Below, piece by piece: positions 45,091-56,898 of a DNA stretch of 64,000 nt. The notes under the pieces are model-generated. The model searched no databases and was not told the origin of the DNA. It was given only the letters and a program-made list of their open reading frames with translations. Where the stretch lies: contig CM114273.1 in NCBI GenBank assembly GCA_050084515.1, positions 24,366,001-24,430,000 on the forward strand, in the 5' to 3' direction. The translations under genes and the position numbers were made by a program. This stretch comes from Blasia pusilla. Taxonomy: Eukaryota; Marchantiophyta; Marchantiopsida; Blasiales. The first letter of the stretch is position 1; each line of letters begins with the position of its first letter.

Positions 45091-45700
45091 CTACCTCACG
45101 AGGTCGTCGGCACTCCTCTGTAGCTCTCGAGTCATACCCCACAATGGTGAAGAGGTCTTGCCAACATGGGAAGAGACACCTGCCATGGCGTGTCTCTCCA
45201 TGGGATTATCCGCTATTGGGACATCCTCCGCATGTGCGTTCCCCTCCAACAACTCTCTTGGCCAGCTAACACTACCTCTGAAACCTGCCAATGTGGTCAC
45301 AGAATCGTCTCGTGATCGACCACCTCGTCGTGCAAACAGCACAGGTAACTGACTCATCCAACCGCCACCCTGGCTGATAAGCAACGGTCTCCTCCCAGAA
45401 GTCAAGGATGAATCCTAGGGGACATAACACTGTACTCCCCACCAACACATCGTATGACTCAGTTGGTGTCGTAATCGCACGTGTGCGCACCATAGCACTA
45501 TCCGTTGCATGCTCTAGCTAGACTCTGACAACTATCTCTTGTGAAGTCATGTATTGCGTGGGTGACACGCCCCCAATCGAGGTCTCTATCTGGAAGGGAC
45601 AAGGCTCAATGTTGGCCTTTCGTAACCCCAATGCTAAACACGTCGCCTTCCCTAACATCAAGGGTTGCGCTCTCGAATCAAGTAGGACGCGCTACGAGTG
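45091..45700 (-). pseudogene. Aspartic protease and linker of copy B (broken)
   Basis: The minus strand reads LLDSRAQPLMLGKATCLALG near 45,690 (active-site region, DSG changed to DSR) and ESYDVLVGSTVLCPLGFILD near 45,450, matching copy A (ESYDVLVGGALLHPMGFSLD). The linker to the methyltransferase (45,405-45,091) contains VSWPRELLEGNAHAEDVPIA, parallel to copy A at about 15,550-15,610. Confidence 0.8.
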
Positions 45701-47901
45701 GTATATATAGTGTCCCCGTCGAACTAACCAAGCGAAATACTCTAGCTCGGTTATCCAGTAACACTACTCGAGGTATCATCATTGCCTTTATGGCCGGTCG
45801 AGCTGGCATATCTACCAACTTCGCCGCCACCGCATGCCATGACTCTGTGGGGGACGTCCCGAGCACCGGCTCTAAGGGCAAATCCACTATCTCCTCAACT
45901 ATCTCTGAACAAGAAGCAATCACCTCTCCATGCTCACACAATGTGGCGGCTAGCCGGAACACCTCAGCTGGTCCAACTCCCGACGTCGCCTACTCTTTGG
46001 CGTAAAATAGCAGCTCACTCTGGTGGCCACCTCCAACACTATGGTCGATACTGACTCCACTCGAGCAGACATAGGAGTTTTCACTCCAACTTCTCTTGAC
46101 GTCGACGTACCTGCCTGACATGTAGGCACCACTGGTCGTCGAGGCACCATCAATGGTGTGTGTAGTGCCTCCAACAATGTGAATGACTATGGAACCCTAG
46201 CCTGCTGCCCATCGGTCCCCTCCGGTAGGTCAATCTCAACTCCACCTCTGGATGGCTCAGTGCGTCTCGCAATACCTCGAGTCACCACTGCAGCCGCCTC
46301 AACCTGAGCTGTACTACACATAAATCCCATACTAGCGAGATCCTCACCCGGATTAGGGTAAGAGGTGGAAGCTGGAGCCACACTAATTGCTTGCGGCTTC
46401 GTGCCTTCCTTGAGCTGCATCATCATCATGGCAGCAATTCTCTGCTCCAACTGATCGATGCGTGAGAGAAGTGTCGGATCTGGTGCTCCTGCTCCATGTC
46501 CTCTGGCTGGTGGTGGTCCTCTACCACCACGTCTAGGAAGAACTCCCCGATCTCCTCCAGGACGACCATCCCTAGGCCCTTGGCCTACCTCTGGACATGC
46601 CTCTCGACGAAGGTCAAAACATCTATCCCTAGTGTCACCATATTTGTGGCAATAGTCACACTTGTACTATGGAGGGCCATCCTTTGTGGCTCTTGAGCAA
46701 TCGGAGGTGCTCGTGGTCCTCTCCCATGCTGTGTGCAGTCTCTCTGCCTATGGGCCCCTCCACACGTCCAACAAGATACCATCGGTCCCTACTGGGCAAC
46801 ATATGTAGGTATGGGTCGTTGCCTCATAGGCTCACAGTACTCGCCCTACTCTCTGGGCACATTGGCCCGCTCCCATGGTAATCGTGCTCGCTATAGCACC
46901 TGTGGGGTCATAGTCGCTCGTGGACCCATCTACTCTTGAGAAAATCCAGCGGTCACTACTTGCTCCTCACTCATGTTGAGCTCAATACGATCAAACAACT
47001 CGAAGACCACCTTCAATGTGGGCTTCGCTGTGTGAATCAACACTACATCTTGGACTCTCCTCCGTAGTTCTCAGTCCGGAACCCTGTACCCGTACTAGAC
47101 TGACTGCGCCTCAGTCACTCCATACTAAGCAATGATTAGCCTCTTCATGCGCTTGAATGCCTCTTTCAGACTCTCACCCGATCGTCGTTGAAAATCCTGT
47201 AGACTCTTCAGCTTGTCGATGCGTACGCCCTTGTAGCTCTTCCCCAACTGTAAGAAGAACTCTATTGTGGGACTAAAGCTGGGTGGCCCTCTACCACCAA
47301 AGGTCTCTGCCACATTGCCTGTCTCACTGCCCTCCTCTCCATCTAGTCTCCGGGCTTATGGTGTGGGTCTCTATCCTCTCACAATCCCATCATATGCATC
47401 GCAACCACTAGTGGACACATACCCTGGAGCCCAATACATCCTGAAGGGGTTGAAGGGGTTGAACAACCCCTTCCATGCTGTTGAATGGAAGGGTTGAACC
47501 TCCCAATACATCCTGAAAGGGTTGAACCGTGTCGGGGTCCGTATCTCCTAGAAGTCGCACCATGTGTCAAAATCGTGGATAAAATCATCTAAGTCGATGG
47601 TACCCACTGCACCCAAGAAATGACACATGCCCCAATGGCCCATGTCGTCCATCTCCTGCCAAGTGATACTGCCTCCGTCTGCGATCTCGTCACCAGACCC
47701 GGTGTCTAGTGATGATGATCCAGCCACGGATGGATGTCGCAGTAACTCCTCACTCGTAGCCCCTCGGTATCTTACTCCACTCTGTCTCACACCACTACTA
47801 GTGCTCGCACTACCCCGTTCTTCCGAACCTTGGAAGAACGCCAAGATGACAACCCTGTCCCACCCGCTCAAGCACTCAGACTCATCGAGAGTCTCCCACA
47901 C
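45701..47901 (-). pseudogene. Gag of copy B (broken)
   Basis: The N-terminal part is at 47,901-47,548 (GSGDEIADGGSITWQEMDDM; FIHDFDTWCDF). Capsid-like helices are at 47,313-47,125 (FFLQLGKSYKGVRIDKLKSL; ESLKEAFKRMKRLI), typical of a retrotransposon gag domain. Zinc knuckle 1 is CWTCGGAHRQRDC (46,770, clean CCHC). Knuckle 2 is CDYCHKYGDTRDRC (about 46,660, His replaced by Asp). Then come a Gly/Arg-rich linker, LLSRIDQLEQRIAAMMMMQL (46,450, coiled coil) and MFRLAATLCEHGEVI (45,962). Several in-frame stops are present. Confidence 0.82.
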
Positions 47902-49036
47902 TCCTCACTAGCTCACTTGTGCTAACATCAATCCCGTGATGACACATCCAACCTCACGCACACTCAACACTCAAGCTCACCATGAGCCTCCCACTAACTC
48001 ACCTAACCTACCGACACGCTCGGGTCATACATGCGACCCCTACTCGGCAACTGCCGTATATCCACCAACATGCTACACATGAAAAGAGTCTTCACTCGTC
48101 ACCATCACTGCATCCACCTAGCACTAGTTACTACCCGATACCCAACACTCTCAATCACATAAGATAAAAGCGGGAAAAAGGGACTCGAATGGGTAACCTG
48201 ATCACGCCCTCCAACCTACTGCACCGTCAACACTCACTCCTCCACGTGATATGAAAACCTCCACAACACAACACTCTCCTCGACCACCACATCAAACCTC
48301 CCGTCAGCATCGGCGTGTATGCCTCCATCAAAATCATCGCAAACCCCAACCACGCCCGAAATAGATCACGTCATGAATATCTCTCTGCCCAACCCCAAAC
48401 ACGCCTCGCAACCTCAACTCAACCCTGTCCAAATGCAACCCTGCCTGTCTATGACGACACCCGCACCTCTACCACGTCCGCCCTACCTCCTACGTCAGCC
48501 TTGACTTTGACCACATCCGCTCTGTCAACCACGTTCCGTTGTCTACTACTCCGTCTACCACGTTAGGATATCGCCAACCATGGCGCTCCCAACCACGTCA
48601 TGGGGGGGGGAACTAAATGCGGGGGAGGGGAAGGTAAGGGACGGGCCGCGGCTCCATCCACCTCTGCCTCTGCGCCTCGGCTCCGTCACTTGCGACCTAG
48701 TGGCGCCTAGCCCTAGCCGCCCTTGCAACCCTAACCCTTGCGGCTATAAGCTCTCAATGTTTTCCCTCTACACTCCTGGTGTGCGCCGTTCTCTCGACGC
48801 TCCAACACTCATGTGCTACACCCGAGCACTCTTGTCCATCATTGTGCTATTGCTCTACCCTAGTTCCCTGCGAGCAAAAATCGGGAGAAAATGAACAGCG
48901 CTTCCGCGCACAGCCTTTCGAACACAAAATGACCAACAAAAACGCCAACCAGCGTCTCCAGGGGCTCCCCACCAAGGCAACTCGCTTGCCTACCTGCAAA
49001 CAACGAATTCTCGCCAGCCCCCTGACATCTTTCTCA
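47902..49036 (-). other. 5' leader of copy B
   Basis: Untranslated leader between the 5' LTR and gag; no recognised gene. Its start (TACATGAGAAAGATG on the minus strand just inside the LTR) matches copy A. It does not look like a standard initiator-Met primer-binding site. Confidence 0.55.
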
Positions 49037-49465
49037 TGTAAAAATAAAGAGTAGTCTAAACGGCACACCCGGCCTAAAAATCCACTCCTAAATCTACATC
49101 GGCATATTGAGCCTCGTCCACCCTGCGCTATCAAGGAATCCGGATGTTAGCACCCTAGTCCTATCTCACACACATACAAGATAGGTGCTCCAACGGCCCA
49201 ACATGAGAAAGATGGCTTGGGAAAGCCATCTTCCTACCTTATATAAGGTTGGGAAGAGCCAAAAGGCGCTTCCCCTAAAAATAGCTATCCTCCTGGTAAC
49301 TTGCGCGCATAGGTTACCAGGGGCGGGTGACCTGGTGAACAAGTCACCTGGCTGTGAAAAACCTCTACAAGAAAATTATCAGAAACGACGTTCCTGACAC
49401 AACGGACCTATCCTCAACCTCATTTGACATCGTGGGACAAAGTTACACTCAAGATAGTCCGCTGG
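49037..49465 (-). repeat. 5' LTR of copy B
   Basis: Direct repeat of 27,071-27,499. A TATA box (CCTTATATAAGG) lies at about 49,237-49,248. Similarity stops abruptly at GTCCGCTGG (49,465), where Harbinger sequence begins. Confidence 0.82.
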
Positions 49466-49911
49466 ATTCACATCTTGTCGTCTTGGTAACCATTCAACAA
49501 GTTGCCTATAGTATGCTTCGGAGAAGTTCAATGGCAAGTCTTTCTCCCTTCTATTTGATGTCATCATATCATAGTATGAAAGCTCTCCACTTGTAGCCTT
49601 CCTCTCCCAATCATATACTTTTTAAAAATCTTTCACAATTGCACACCACTTTTTCTTACAAGCATTTCCATCGCGAATAGGATGTGTTACCCATGGTCCA
49701 CAATATAAGAAGCTACTCTCTCCCACTTCAACTTTTGCGGAATCATGTTTGATGGTGTAGTGCCATGTAATTCACTTTGTTCCATCTCCCATCTCATTGC
49801 ATCGATCAAAATGTTTACATGGGTCGGTGACCACTTCTCCAACTTTGTGTTATATCCATCACCTTGATGCATAAATGAAAGTTGGGAGTCGGGAATGAAA
49901 GTTGGCATCAT
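49466..49911 (-). pseudogene. Harbinger Myb/SANT-like protein, N-terminal exon
   Basis: The minus strand reads KLEKWSPTHVNILIDAMRWE, LKWERVASYIVDHG, then after a 1-nt frame change WVTHPIRDGNACKKKWCAIV and KDF, a stop, and VYDWERKATSGELSYYDMMT, NFSEAYYRQLVEWLPRRQD. The W ... W ... K-W spacing and VKDFKKVYDW-like stretch are the Myb/SANT-like DNA-binding domain of Harbinger partner proteins. The exon ends RRQD at a GTGA donor-like sequence, and Gypsy copy B begins within a few bases. The C-terminal exon is at 26,458-26,910. Confidence 0.75.
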
Positions 49912-52060
49912 TTTGCTCGCTGCCTCCTTGGACCTGTTGAAAATTTCTCATGTTCCCAAAAGAGATCAGAGAAACTTCAAGAATTTTGCAGATCCTATAT
50001 GTGTAGTTTAACTTTTTTTAATACCTATAAATTATTTAGGAAAAATATCGCATTGATGAAGAGGAGAGGAAAAACAAGTCCTTGGAATCTGGGACAGACA
50101 GCACCTGTTTTACCTTTCACTTTAATCAGCAGAACTCCAAACATAAGTCAGTGACGCTGTTGTTTCTTACAGTGAGAATGGTACTCATCTGAGGAAAGAA
50201 GAAAGAGCTCACATCTTAAAGTTATTGCAATGGCCTCTCGAGTCTTGACACCAACAACAGCGAAGTGCTATAGACATTATGGCGTCGAGAGAGTAGTCAT
50301 TAAATTTACTACACTAAGAAGTTTTAGTCACTGTGATCACGGAACTTCTCCAGACCTAAGACACTCTGATCACTAAAGCTCTAGGGATTCAATCGAAATG
50401 TCAATTGACCCTGTCGGATTCCATATTATTACGAATGAGCGAGAAGAGGTTACCACGACGAAACCTTTTAAAGGAACATTGGCAAAACCGCTGCAGCAGG
50501 CTGCCAACTTAAGAGAAAATTTTCAAGGGTACAATTACCGACTCCTCACAATCCCTACACAATTTGAATCACCGCGAATTACACAACTGCCAACATTCTT
50601 CCGCCTCCATTTGGCGCCCGTGCAGCTGGCTACCAAAAATCTGAGACACAGTTTAACAAACTATTGCTAGTCCCTCGCACCCACAATAGGCAGAATCTAC
50701 GACGTTTTCAGCATCTCTAAACAATCCCTAGACAATGTACTTCACTGCGGTTCATAGCGATCACAACCCTACACATCTTCTAGTTCAAATTCGAAAACTC
50801 AGAGTGGGAAGAAACTCTAGACAATGCCACCACCACCCTACTGTGATTCCAGTCCTCCCGTCTCTTTCAAATCGAACGTACGCATTCCAATTGGAATAAA
50901 CCACAATTCTCAAGAATATGAGGTTTATGGTGCGTTGATTGTTCCCAGCAGTCGGATCCCCCCGGTGCACTACTGGAATCTCCAGACTGAATTTGCATCT
51001 GGTAGCAGCTCCCGGTTACAGCTCACTTTTGAAAGAAAGGAGTTGATTAGCTTATAGATGTTTGAATTCCTTTTCGCTTCCCGGCCTTAGCCTGTGTACC
51101 TCGATTCCTCTGCCCCTGATTACGGCACTGGATGGGGCAGCTGTAATTGAAAACAACTGCTTAGATTCGGTGCATCTTGAACTGCAGCTGCCTTAGCGCA
51201 ACTCTGTTAATGACGAAGAGTTTTCTCAGGTTTTTTGACAGTGCGCCGCATGCTGTACTGTCAAAAAGCAGCGAAAAAAATGCTGAGTGACATACGAGCC
51301 CAAATCAAGAACTACAAAAACATCGGAAACCCTTAAAAGCTATACGAGCGAGATTCCTCTTCCTCCTCCCAGTCGAATCTCAGAATTGGATGCCGAATCC
51401 CGATTCAAACAAGTCGTACAGCTCACCTCTAAATGCACTTTTGTCTCTGTCACACCGGGCGAGGATCATTGTTTACAGATTAATCTGTCGTCGGTTTCAG
51501 CTTCAAACTGCGCTCTGCATAGTTCTGGAAATCACAGGGGAAGATCTTTTCGAGCTCCACAGCGCCGCTAGACCGGATTGCTGTGTGCATGTGTAAGCTC
51601 ATGGTTCGGAATTGACCGAGCACACCACAATTGCGTGAGCTCGCTAGATGGGAAGCAGCACGGGGAGCAAATGTTCTCACATTCCTTCTCTCACTCCTTC
51701 AGAAAGCGGCTCGACATTTGATAGTTTGCAATGTCATGTTTCGGACCTCTGGTGCTACTCGAAAAGTAAGGAAAAAATGAGCTTACCCAAGGATAAGAGA
51801 CTCCATTCGAACTACAGTGAATGAAGACCGCAAATAAATTTTCCTTCTCTCTGCTTGCAATCTGAAGTCGACCTGCTACGAAATCTCCTTGCGGAACGAA
51901 CGGGCTCTTGTTCAAGCGTGTCGGGAGCTGAAGTAAGGGAAGAGCATTGAGTTTCCAGTTCATAGCTTCGAGGAGCAAGAATCGGAGAAGAAATCGCGCT
52001 GCAACATTTCCAATTCGAAAATCGAATCCCATCGGGCCTTCTTCCCCTTCGATGTTTGTT
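49912..52060. other. No gene recognised; probable Harbinger end and flanking DNA
   Basis: Only short overlapping frames on both strands, none with a recognisable domain. The Harbinger terminal repeat should lie in the first few hundred bases, but I could not pair it with a left end. 51.7-52.06 kb is interrupted by the Copia insertion and continues at 57.17 kb. Confidence 0.4.
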
Positions 52061-52065
52061 ACTTA

Positions 52066-52298
52066 TGTTGGAATGTGTAAACGGCAACAAGCCGCGCTGC
52101 ACCGTAAACAAACAGGCTGTAAACGCTGCAAGTTGGGCGCTGCACCCTAAACAAACGCTGCATAGACGAACCCTAAACAAACGCTTCAACGTAAACGAGT
52201 TAGACGCCAATCAAACAGCATACTTAACTCATGTATAAAACTCTTCACATGTCTGTGACCAGTTAATTCCGCTCAGCAGATTGCTGAAATAAACTTCA
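52066..52298 (+). repeat. 5' LTR of the Copia element
   Basis: 233 bp, TG...CA. Contains repeats of GCTGCACC-TAAACAAACG. A TATA-like TGTATAAAACTC lies near 52,230. Confidence 0.9.
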
Positions 52299-52310
52299 TG
52301 GTATCAAAGC
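52299..52310 (+). promoter_or_regulatory. Primer-binding site
   Basis: TGGTATCAAAGC begins immediately after the LTR end and matches the 3' end complement of plant initiator tRNA-Met (usual form TGGTATCAGAGC) with one difference. Confidence 0.85.
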
Positions 52311-52746
52311 ACGTTTCATGTGAAATTTCTAACATTTTCTTACAAACTTAAACTGGTGCATTTTACACGTGAGATCTCTAGCAATTTCTCACAAGTTGAA
52401 ACTGCACCTGAGCAGTTTCAGCTTGTGAGAGCTACTTCCTACTCCGAGTGAGATTGGTACTCATATACAGAGAGAATAGGACAGGCAGAACTCTGTACCC
52501 TTTTGACAGGGACAGTAAGCATACTCCCAATATAGGTACTCATATATAGTGAAAACATGACAGAAAACATGAGCATGCAAGTGAAGAGAAGTGTGTACCC
52601 TGTTTGTACCTTATTTTTCTTTTTTCTTTTTTCACAAGGACAAATATCAAGCTAAAAGAAGAAGAAGAAGACTAGCAATCAGAAGTCGATCATATGCAGG
52701 CAAGGAAAACCAGCAAGATCGAAGCGACCACCTATCAAGATCAAAG

Positions 52747-53568
52747 ATGACGAGCCTTACGGACAACATATTGAGTGAGAGCCACAAGCTCGATGAGAGC
52801 AATTACAGCACTTGGCGATACAGGATGAAGGCCATTCTGATGGCATCTGATCTTTACGATATAGTTGATGGCAGAGAAGAGAAGACCTCGAATATGGATG
52901 CTCGAGCCACGAAAGACTTCGAGAAGAGAGATCGAAAGGCCCTTGGAATTCTGATGATGTCAACGAGAGATTCTCAAATCCTTCATTTGAAACATGCAAA
53001 GACCTCCAAGGAAGCTTGGACTACACTTGAAGCCGTTCATGCTAGCACAAGCATGACCAGAAAACTGGCATTGAAGAGGCGAATTTGCTCAATGAAGATG
53101 AGCTCGACCTCGACTATGTATTCACACCTCAGCATTATGAAAGAGCTAAGAGATGATTTGGCAGAAGTTAAGGTCTTAATTGATGATGAAACCATGGCAG
53201 CCATTATGATGAATAGTGTGGCCCAAGATTCCTACGGAGACTTCATAAACTCTCTAGCCGTGAGAGAAAAGACGCCTACTTTTTCTGAACTATGCACACT
53301 CCTACTTGACGAAGAAAGGAGACGCAATGACCTTGCTGCCCAAGAAGGACAAGAATCGAGACCTAGCGCTCTATTCAGCCAAAAGAAGAGAACATTCCCT
53401 CGTCAATATGAAGAAAGGCGATCACAAGAGTGCAACACATCCGGACCAAAGGCCCAAACCTTCCGCACCACCGAGAAAATGTTCAATGGTAAGACCTTAC
53501 TACCAACAAGAAGGAGTGCACAATATGCGGTAAGATTGGCAATGACTCCAATCAATGTTGGTACATGA
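52747..53568 (+). CDS. Copia Gag (UBN2-type)
   Basis: Forms the particle core. From ATG 52,747 (MTSLTDNILSESHKLDESNY then STWRYRMKAILMASDLYDIV) it has the helical UBN2/gag-polypeptide fold signature (FEKRDRKALGILMMS; TSKEAWTTLEAVHAS; LALKRRICSMKM; MKELRDDLAEV; FSELCTLLLDEERRR). An upstream in-frame ATG at 52,591 lies in leader sequence and is less likely. The frame runs out at 53,568. The nucleocapsid knuckle (CTICGKIGNDSNQC, with Asn in place of His) lies in the pol frame just downstream, so a frameshift near 53,480-53,500 separates gag from pol. Copia elements normally have one continuous ORF, so this is probably a lesion. Confidence 0.88.
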   Translation: MTSLTDNILSESHKLDESNYSTWRYRMKAILMASDLYDIVDGREEKTSNMDARATKDFEKRDRKALGILMMSTRDSQILHLKHAKTSKEAWTTLEAVHASTSMTRKLALKRRICSMKMSSTSTMYSHLSIMKELRDDLAEVKVLIDDETMAAIMMNSVAQDSYGDFINSLAVREKTPTFSELCTLLLDEERRRNDLAAQEGQESRPSALFSQKKRTFPRQYEERRSQECNTSGPKAQTFRTTEKMFNGKTLLPTRRSAQYAVRLAMTPINVGT

Positions 53569-54890
53569 ATGATCGCCACAATCGATCAATGAGACCACAA
53601 GAAAAGCAACGAAGCTTCCTCGCCGAGAATGGGAGAACCAATCGAGCACTCACACCAGAAAGTGAAGATGATGCACGAGGACTTATCTCGGCATTGGTTA
53701 CCACAAACCAAGTGGACAAGTGGTTCATTGATAGCGGCGCCAGCAACCACATGATCAAAAATAAAGGTTGGTTCACATCTTACAAACCTTTGATGAATGG
53801 ACCTGAAGTATCAATGGGAGACGGCTCCATTCACTCTGCGATTGGGGAAGGAGATGTGCAAGTCACATTGCCCTCGGGTGAAGATTATACAATCAAGGAT
53901 GTGTGGCATATTCCAGCTTTAACACACAACCTTATCTCCATCGGCCAGATCACCGAAAGAGAGAATATGAAGGTTGTTTTTGATTCCAAAGGATGCGAAG
54001 TTCTTACGAGAGGCCGACAAGTCATCATCGCTGCCCAAGGAGTAAGGTATGGACGACTATATAAACTTCTTAGCAAGCCGAGCCCTCAACTATTTGCAAG
54101 ATCTTCAAACCAACTACAAGTTTGGCATGAAAGACTTGGGCACTTTAACACGAAGGGCCTCAAGTTGTTAAGCAAAGACAATATGGTTGGAGGGTTACCT
54201 AAATTAAGTGGAGAAATATCCACTTGTGACACTTGCTTACGAGGCAAGCAATCGAGGCAAAATTTTGACAAACATATCCTCTCAAGGGCTCCAACTCCCC
54301 TCCACTTAGTTCACATCGACCTTGGAGGACCAATTCAAACGACTTCACTATCAAGGGCAAGGTACTACATGCTCTTAGTTGATGACCATTCAAGATTTAT
54401 GTGGGTTTATTTCCTACAACACAAATCCAATGCATTAGGTATACTCAAGAAATTTCTTACATTGATGAGAACTCAATCTACTACAGTAGTGGGATCCTTG
54501 CATCTACACCTTGGCGAGCCGCCCTCAAAGGTGAAGGTGATACGAACGGATAGGGGAGGTGAATTCATGGAGAAAACATTTGAGACCTTTTGTTGCAATC
54601 ATGGCATCCGTCATCAACTTACTACGGCCTACACCCCACAACAAAATGGTATTGTTGAGAGGAGGAATCGAACGGTAGTTGAGATGGCAAGGTGCATGTT
54701 GAAGAGGCAAAATCTCCCCAACTATCTCTGGGCAGAGGCCATAAACACGGCCATCTACATCCTCAACAAGTGCCCAACAAGGGCTTTGGAGGAGAAAACG
54801 CGTGAAGAAGTCTTCACTAGCATCAAACCAGATGTCTCACACCTTCGAATCCTATGCACATATACCAAAAGAATTGAGGAGAAAACTTGA
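53500..54890 (+). pseudogene. Copia protease and integrase
   Basis: The protease active site is WFIDSGASNHMIKNKGWFT (about 53,722), with SMGDGS and VWHIPALTHNLISIGQ following. The GAG-pre-integrase zinc region reads VWHERLGHFNTKGLKLLSKD ... CDTCLRGKQSR (54,121-54,260). The integrase core has HIDLGGPIQTTSLSRARYYM (first Asp), IRTDRGGEF (second Asp, about 54,541) and YTPQQNGIVERRNRTVVEMA (Glu). The frame ends at 54,890 after a frameshift near 54,840; the continuation is read in another frame at 54,847-55,031 (YAHIPKELRRKLDDKSVRCI; HHKVFMSRDVIFDE). Confidence 0.9.
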
Positions 54891-56265
54891 TGATAAAAGT
54901 GTGAGATGCATATTTATTAGCTATGGCACTAGAGAGAAAGCTTACAAGCTCTTCTCCTTGGAGCACCACAAGGTGTTTATGAGCCGTGACGTCATATTTG
55001 ATGAAGACACTCCCCACTCCGAAGAGCATTAGTCAAACGACCGAGAGTGGCCTCAAACCTCCCCGAATGAGGAGTAAGAAAATGAATCTCACAAGGATAC
55101 ACCATCCTCAGGGCCCACAACTCATGTTGATCCACCACCAACACTTGGTGAAAGAGGTCAAGGATTGGACGATATGGAGTCCACACTTACACTACCACCT
55201 CCACGAAGGTCAAGTCGACTACGCCAACTTCCTTCCAACTTACGAGAGGATTACATTTTACACATGGCTTTCTTTCTAAGTCATACACCATTTCAGCAAG
55301 CTCCCATTGAGCCTCAATCATTCCAAGAGGCATGCACTAATCCACATTGGCAACATGCAATGACCGAGGAGTACAATGCCATAGTTGCCAACCGAACATG
55401 GGACCTGGTCCGTCTCCCATCAGGGAGGACTGCTATCCCTACAAAGTGGGTTTATAAGTGTAAGTATAACGCTGATGGATCGTTGTCCAGGTACAAGGTA
55501 AGGCTAGTAGCAAAAGGCTATCCACAACGCCAAGGCATTGATTATGATGAGACATATGCATCAGTTGCAAAAATGACCACGATTCGAGTGATCATATCTC
55601 TTGCAGTCATGTTTGATTGGCCCCTATTGCAGATGGATGTTCAAAATGCCTTCTTAAATGGCACTTTGGAAGAAGAGGTATATCTACAACAACCTCAAGG
55701 CTTTACTGCTCCTGGAACTGAAGACCTTGTTTGCAAGAGGCGGAAAGCTCTTTATGGCCTGATGCAAGCAAATCGAATCTGGAATCAAACCTATGACTCG
55801 ACTATGTTAAAAAAACTTGGATTTGCAAAGAGTAAACACGACCCGAACCTTTATCTCAAGATCTCTACTTACGGGATTGTCATTGTGATCTTATATGTGG
55901 ATGACTTGATCATTACTGGAGATGATGTACAAGGGATACGTGATCTTAAAGAAGGACTCTCCTCTTCATTCAAAATGAAAGATCTTGGGAGTTTACACCT
56001 CTACCTAGGACTTGAAGTAAAGCGAGGGCCAAAAATGACCTTCTTGACTCAAGAAAGGCATATAGCTATCTTGCTTCAAACTTTTGGCCTAGAGGATTGC
56101 AAATCAACGCCCACTCCGACGAGTACAGAGAGACTTACTTATAATGATCAAGAGGAGAAGGTGGACTTGAAAGAGTACCAAAAATTGGTGGGCTCATTTA
56201 TCTATATCACCAACTCCCAACCAGATATTGCATATCGAGAAGCGGATCAGCCAACATATGGCTGA
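54847..56265 (+). pseudogene. Copia integrase tail and reverse transcriptase
   Basis: The integrase tail runs to about 55,031 (stop). RT lies in the open frame at 55,165-56,265: PIEPQSFQEACTNPHWQHAM, AIPTKWVYKCKYNADGSLSR, YKVRLVAKGYPQRQGIDYDE, LLQMDVQNAFLNGTLEEEVY and the catalytic box VILYVDDLIITGDD (about 55,884). The domain ends LVGSFIYITNSQPDIAYRE, after which the frame is disrupted. All RT motifs are intact. Confidence 0.92.
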
Positions 56266-56850
56266 TCCCCGAAAGTCTCACCTTATTGCAGCAAAGAGGA
56301 TGGCAAGGTATCTTAAGGATACAAACACATTTGGGCTCGCCTACGAGAGAGGAATCCAACAAGCTCGATAATCTTGGGATTCTCAGATGTTGATTATGCA
56401 GGTTCTCCAATCAGTCGCAAATCAACTTCAGGATATTTCTACTCCTTTGGAAGTGTGGTTGTGAGCTTCTCATCAAAGAAGCAAGCCTCAATTTCTCTAT
56501 CTTCCATGGAGGCAGAATACCGTGGATTGACAAATGCCACAACGGAAGCCATATGGCTTAGAGGACTATTGGCTGAACTTCGGTTTACCCAATCTGATCC
56601 TACTGTAATCTTGGGAGATAACATTAGTTCTATTTATTTGTCCAGAAATCCACTCTTCCATTCACTTAACCAAACATATCGAAGTGCAAAGCATCACTTT
56701 GTTCGAGAAAAGGTACCGAGTGGGGACATTAATGTTGTGTGGTGTCCGGAGACGAGCAGTTGTCGACATCTTCACCAAAGGCCTTCCTACTGCTAAGTTT
56801 GAAAGATTTAGATCACTTCTTGGTGTTTTAGATTCTATGTAAAAACATAT
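56266..56850 (+). pseudogene. Copia RNase H
   Basis: 56,374-56,796 reads GFSDVDYAGSPISRKSTSGY (catalytic Asp), KKQASISLSSMEAEYRGLTN (Glu) and VILGDNISSIYLSRNPLFHS (Asp), then HHFVREKVPSGDINVVWCPE. The end shifts frame near 56,755 (VDIFTKGLPTAKFERFR-like reading). The link to RT at 56,235-56,370 is frame-broken. Confidence 0.88.
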
Positions 56851-56898
56851 GTGTTCCAAGAGGATTCCATTTAGGGAGGATGTTCCGTTTAGGGAGGA

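Larger units (their letters stand above)
27071..49465 (-). mobile_element. Ty3/Gypsy retrotransposon with cytosine methyltransferase, copy B (minus, interrupted by a MULE)
   Basis: LTRs in the same orientation lie at 27,071-27,499 (3') and 49,037-49,465 (5'). Reading on the minus strand from 49 kb: leader, gag (47.9-45.7), protease (45.7-45.3), methyltransferase (45.1-43.1), RT (43.1-42.1), RNase H (42.1-41.82). A 12.6 kb insertion (41,814-29,171) follows, then RNase H end and integrase (29.16-28.05) and the 3' block (27.97-27.5). Without the insertion the element is about 9.7 kb. It lies within an intron of the Harbinger Myb-like gene. A possible target duplication TCACATC occurs at 26,971-26,977 and 49,468-49,474, but it does not abut the left LTR edge, so the exact termini remain open. 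Confidence 0.88.

Noticed and set aside
46458-46939. Plus-strand frames with Pro/Gly/Arg-rich sequence
   Set aside because: Shadows of the minus-strand gag of Gypsy copy B, whose zinc knuckles are read on the other strand.
48315-48566. Plus-strand frames in Thr/Pro-rich sequence
   Set aside because: They lie in the retroelement leader, are compositionally driven (CT-rich), and show no domain.
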